This document shows positions 62,277 to 64,000 of a DNA stretch of 64,000 bases, piece by piece (positions within the stretch are counted from its first letter, which is position 1; each line of letters begins with the position of its first letter). Source of the DNA: Babylonia areolata (Eukaryota; Mollusca; Gastropoda; Neogastropoda; Buccinidae); contig NC_134905.1 of the NCBI RefSeq assembly GCF_041734735.1, positions 9,307,415 through 9,371,414 of the forward strand, read 5' to 3'. A program made the translations under genes and the position numbers. The notes under the pieces were generated by a model. That model was not told the origin of the DNA, did not search any database, and saw nothing but the letters and a program-made list of their open reading frames with translations.

Positions 62277-62329
62277 CTTCGCGCGCACACGCTCACAAAC
62301 GGATGAAAAGAACACTGAAGCTTAAAAAA

Positions 62330-62788
62330 AGCTGGGATGGAATATCCCACGAGGTCATGAGATTCTGAACTGTTCACTTTTCTGTTTGTTTTTGTTTCAA
62401 TTTGACGGTGGGATTCATATAAACACCACCGTGGAGTTCACTGTCGAAGAAGAAATGCCGCATACATTCTGGGCAGGGTTTCTTTGCAGGTTTCTTTGTA
62501 TGAACTTGCATTCAACATTTTGCATTCTGAAAAGACGTGCAGGTCCAATTTAAACAACAATGATGAATTACTGGAGTCAACAAAATGTAATTAACACTAA
62601 ACAGTGCATCATCTTCAATATGAATGATTGAGTTCAACAAAAAATAATCAATTAAAGTTGTGTAGGTTCTTTTTCTTTCAAAGACATGCCTATGAAAATC
62701 AGCATTAATACGTCATTCTCCTCTCTGTTTCCAAAACAAGTGAATAAGCCTAAAATTTGCACACCTTTAAAAAAAAGAAAGAAGAAGA

Positions 62789-62830
<42 letters not shown>

Positions 62831-63004
62831 GCCTCAAGATTTCTTTTTTTTTTTTTTTTTTTTAATTTTAAAGAGAATTTTCAAAAATCAACAACCACCT
62901 TCAAAAATGGTCTCTCACCTCCAGCAGAAAGACAAGCGATAAAAGAAATCTGAGTTTTTGTGTTGCTGTTGTTGTTTTTTTCTCACTTCTCACACCACAA
63001 TCTT
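62330..63004. other. Intergenic spacer between two minus-strand genes
   Basis: GA microsatellite at 62792-62827 and a T-run at 62845-62862. It holds the presumed 3' UTR of the next gene and the promoter of the nine-exon gene. I see no convincing TATA box or CpG island. Confidence 0.45.
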
Positions 63005-63145
63005 TCAAAATCTGCGCCGGTCACTGGATCGCCTTGGCGTCGCGGAGCGTGGAGTGATTGATCTGTGATTATTCGAACGTGTCTTATTATCCACCGCGCT
63101 ATCGGGGCTACCTCGGAGATGATGTCTCTGGTATGACAGACTGAC
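63005..63145 (-). CDS. Likely exon of a second minus-strand gene
   Basis: A strong acceptor (GTTTATTTTCTTCAG) precedes 141 bp that reads in phase 0 as an Arg/Ser-rich tail (SLSYQRHHLRGSPDSAVDNK to RRSSDRRRF) and TGA at 63007-63005. A second frame from the same acceptor also stays open to a stop near 62980 and reads RRQGDPVTGADFERLWCEK, so the true frame is undecided. A possible donor (GAGAA|GTGAGA) follows, so even its being a terminal exon is not certain. I do not recognise either peptide. It lies only ~730 bp upstream of the ATG of the nine-exon gene on the same strand. Confidence 0.45.
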   Translation of the reverse strand, partial: VSLSYQRHHLRGSPDSAVDNKTRSNNHRSITPRSATPRRSSDRRRF

Positions 63146-63299
63146 CTGAAGAAAATAAACACGAAATAAAATTATCAATGGTTTTTGTGGTGTCAACAGA
63201 AAAAGGAAGAAAGAACGCAAGATACCAAGGAGAAAAAGAAAAGAAAGAAAGGCATGTGAGAAGGGAGAGAAAAGAAAAGAAACAAACGAATGAACAAAA

Positions 63300-63338
<39 letters not shown>

Positions 63339-63689
63339 TGAGTGTGTGCGCGCACGTGTGCTCGGGCCGCACATGTGTGTCTTGCGTAATCAGTTGTTAC
63401 AATAACTGCGCTGTACATACCCTGTAAGATTATCATTATCATCATCAGTAACTACTGATAACATTATCTGATCATTACTATCATCATTATTATCACCATG
63501 CATGGTATCTGGCTGTTGTCGCGAAAGCTTTGTAAACAGGTAATTCTGTCCACATAATTCTACAACCTTTTTGTTGGAATCTAAAAAATGGCAGGTTTTT
63601 TGTTTGTTTGTTTGTGTGTTGTTGTTTTTGTTGTTGTTGTTTTTGTTTTTTTTTGTTTTGTTTTTTTGTTGTTTTTGTCAAAACCACTT
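63146..63689. other. Intron or flank; simple repeats
   Basis: CA run at 63300-63337 and T/TTTTG-rich tract at 63598-63680 that abuts the LINE. Confidence 0.5.
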
Positions 63690-64000
63690 CCCTTGAATCT
63701 GAATGCTAAAAAGTGTACAGTAGTAGTATTTTCTAGGGGCAAAGTAAGAACATTTCCTGATTTTTATATCAATAAGGACACAACTGAGGTTGTAAGTGAC
63801 TTCCAGTATTTGGGATTAAAGTTAAATTACAATAATAAAATGCATGTTGCCCAGCGAGTTTTTTATGATCGTGCTTCAACAGCAGCATTTATATTACTGA
63901 GGAAAACTAGCCAACTTAACGTTCCTGTCGATTTAATTACTGATTTATTTGATAAGACAGTTCTTCCTATACTTACATGTGGTTACGAAATTTGGGGGTT
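63690..64000 (+). mobile_element. LINE reverse transcriptase, partial at window end
   Basis: An uninterrupted frame running off the window: LNAKKCTVVVFSRGKVRTFP, VSDFQYLGLKLNYNNKMHVA, LLRKTSQLNVPVDLITDLFD and VLPILTCGYEIWG. These are the RT thumb motifs (YLG box and the LxxGxExWG box) of the LINE type found at 47801-49657, but of a different family. No Met is needed to see it. Its 5' side is lost at the T-rich tract. Confidence 0.8.

Overview
This window looks like repeat-rich, non-coding-dominated DNA from a gastropod mollusc, most likely a caenogastropod. The grounds are short interspersed elements (SINEs) I associate with that group, very dense CA/GA/GAT microsatellites, many LINE types, and GT-AG split exons. 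The species call is inference. No bacterial, organellar, rRNA, tRNA or CRISPR locus is visible.

Region by region. 1-6.4 kb: an AAT microsatellite, then a tandem satellite of ~0.72-kb units. Three units run forward and about four run inverted, so the two arms form a large palindrome. A 232-bp TTAA-flanked MITE is nested at unit junctions, and decayed older units lie on the right edge. 6.5-12.3 kb: a degenerate Tx1/L1-type LINE, the 3' end of an old Ty3/gypsy-type LTR element, and a foldback element split by a SINE. 14-62 kb: one minus-strand host gene that I assembled from nine exons (62276 down to 15250). It encodes about 646 residues. All eight introns are GT-AG and all eight junctions keep phase. 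I do not recognise the protein; it has a long Glu/Lys-rich stretch near its end. Intron 1 is about 26.6 kb.

The introns hold nearly everything else: a 54-bp minisatellite; an RTE-like LINE with an intact 1116-codon ORF ending in a C2H2 finger; a decayed relative of it; a 456-bp segment copied between two sites 6 kb apart; a 5'-inverted LINE; several CR1/Jockey-like LINE pieces; a nearly whole LINE with an L1-like ORF1 (47.5-52.9 kb); SINE families that share a core; and a hairpin-ended element in three copies.

62-64 kb: close upstream of the first coding exon of this gene is a likely exon of a second minus-strand gene (63005-63145). The window ends inside another LINE reverse-transcriptase ORF on the plus strand. 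The points most worth a second look are the inverted satellite array with its nested MITE, the host gene with duplicated exon-2 acceptors, the templated 456-bp copy, and the composite SINEs.
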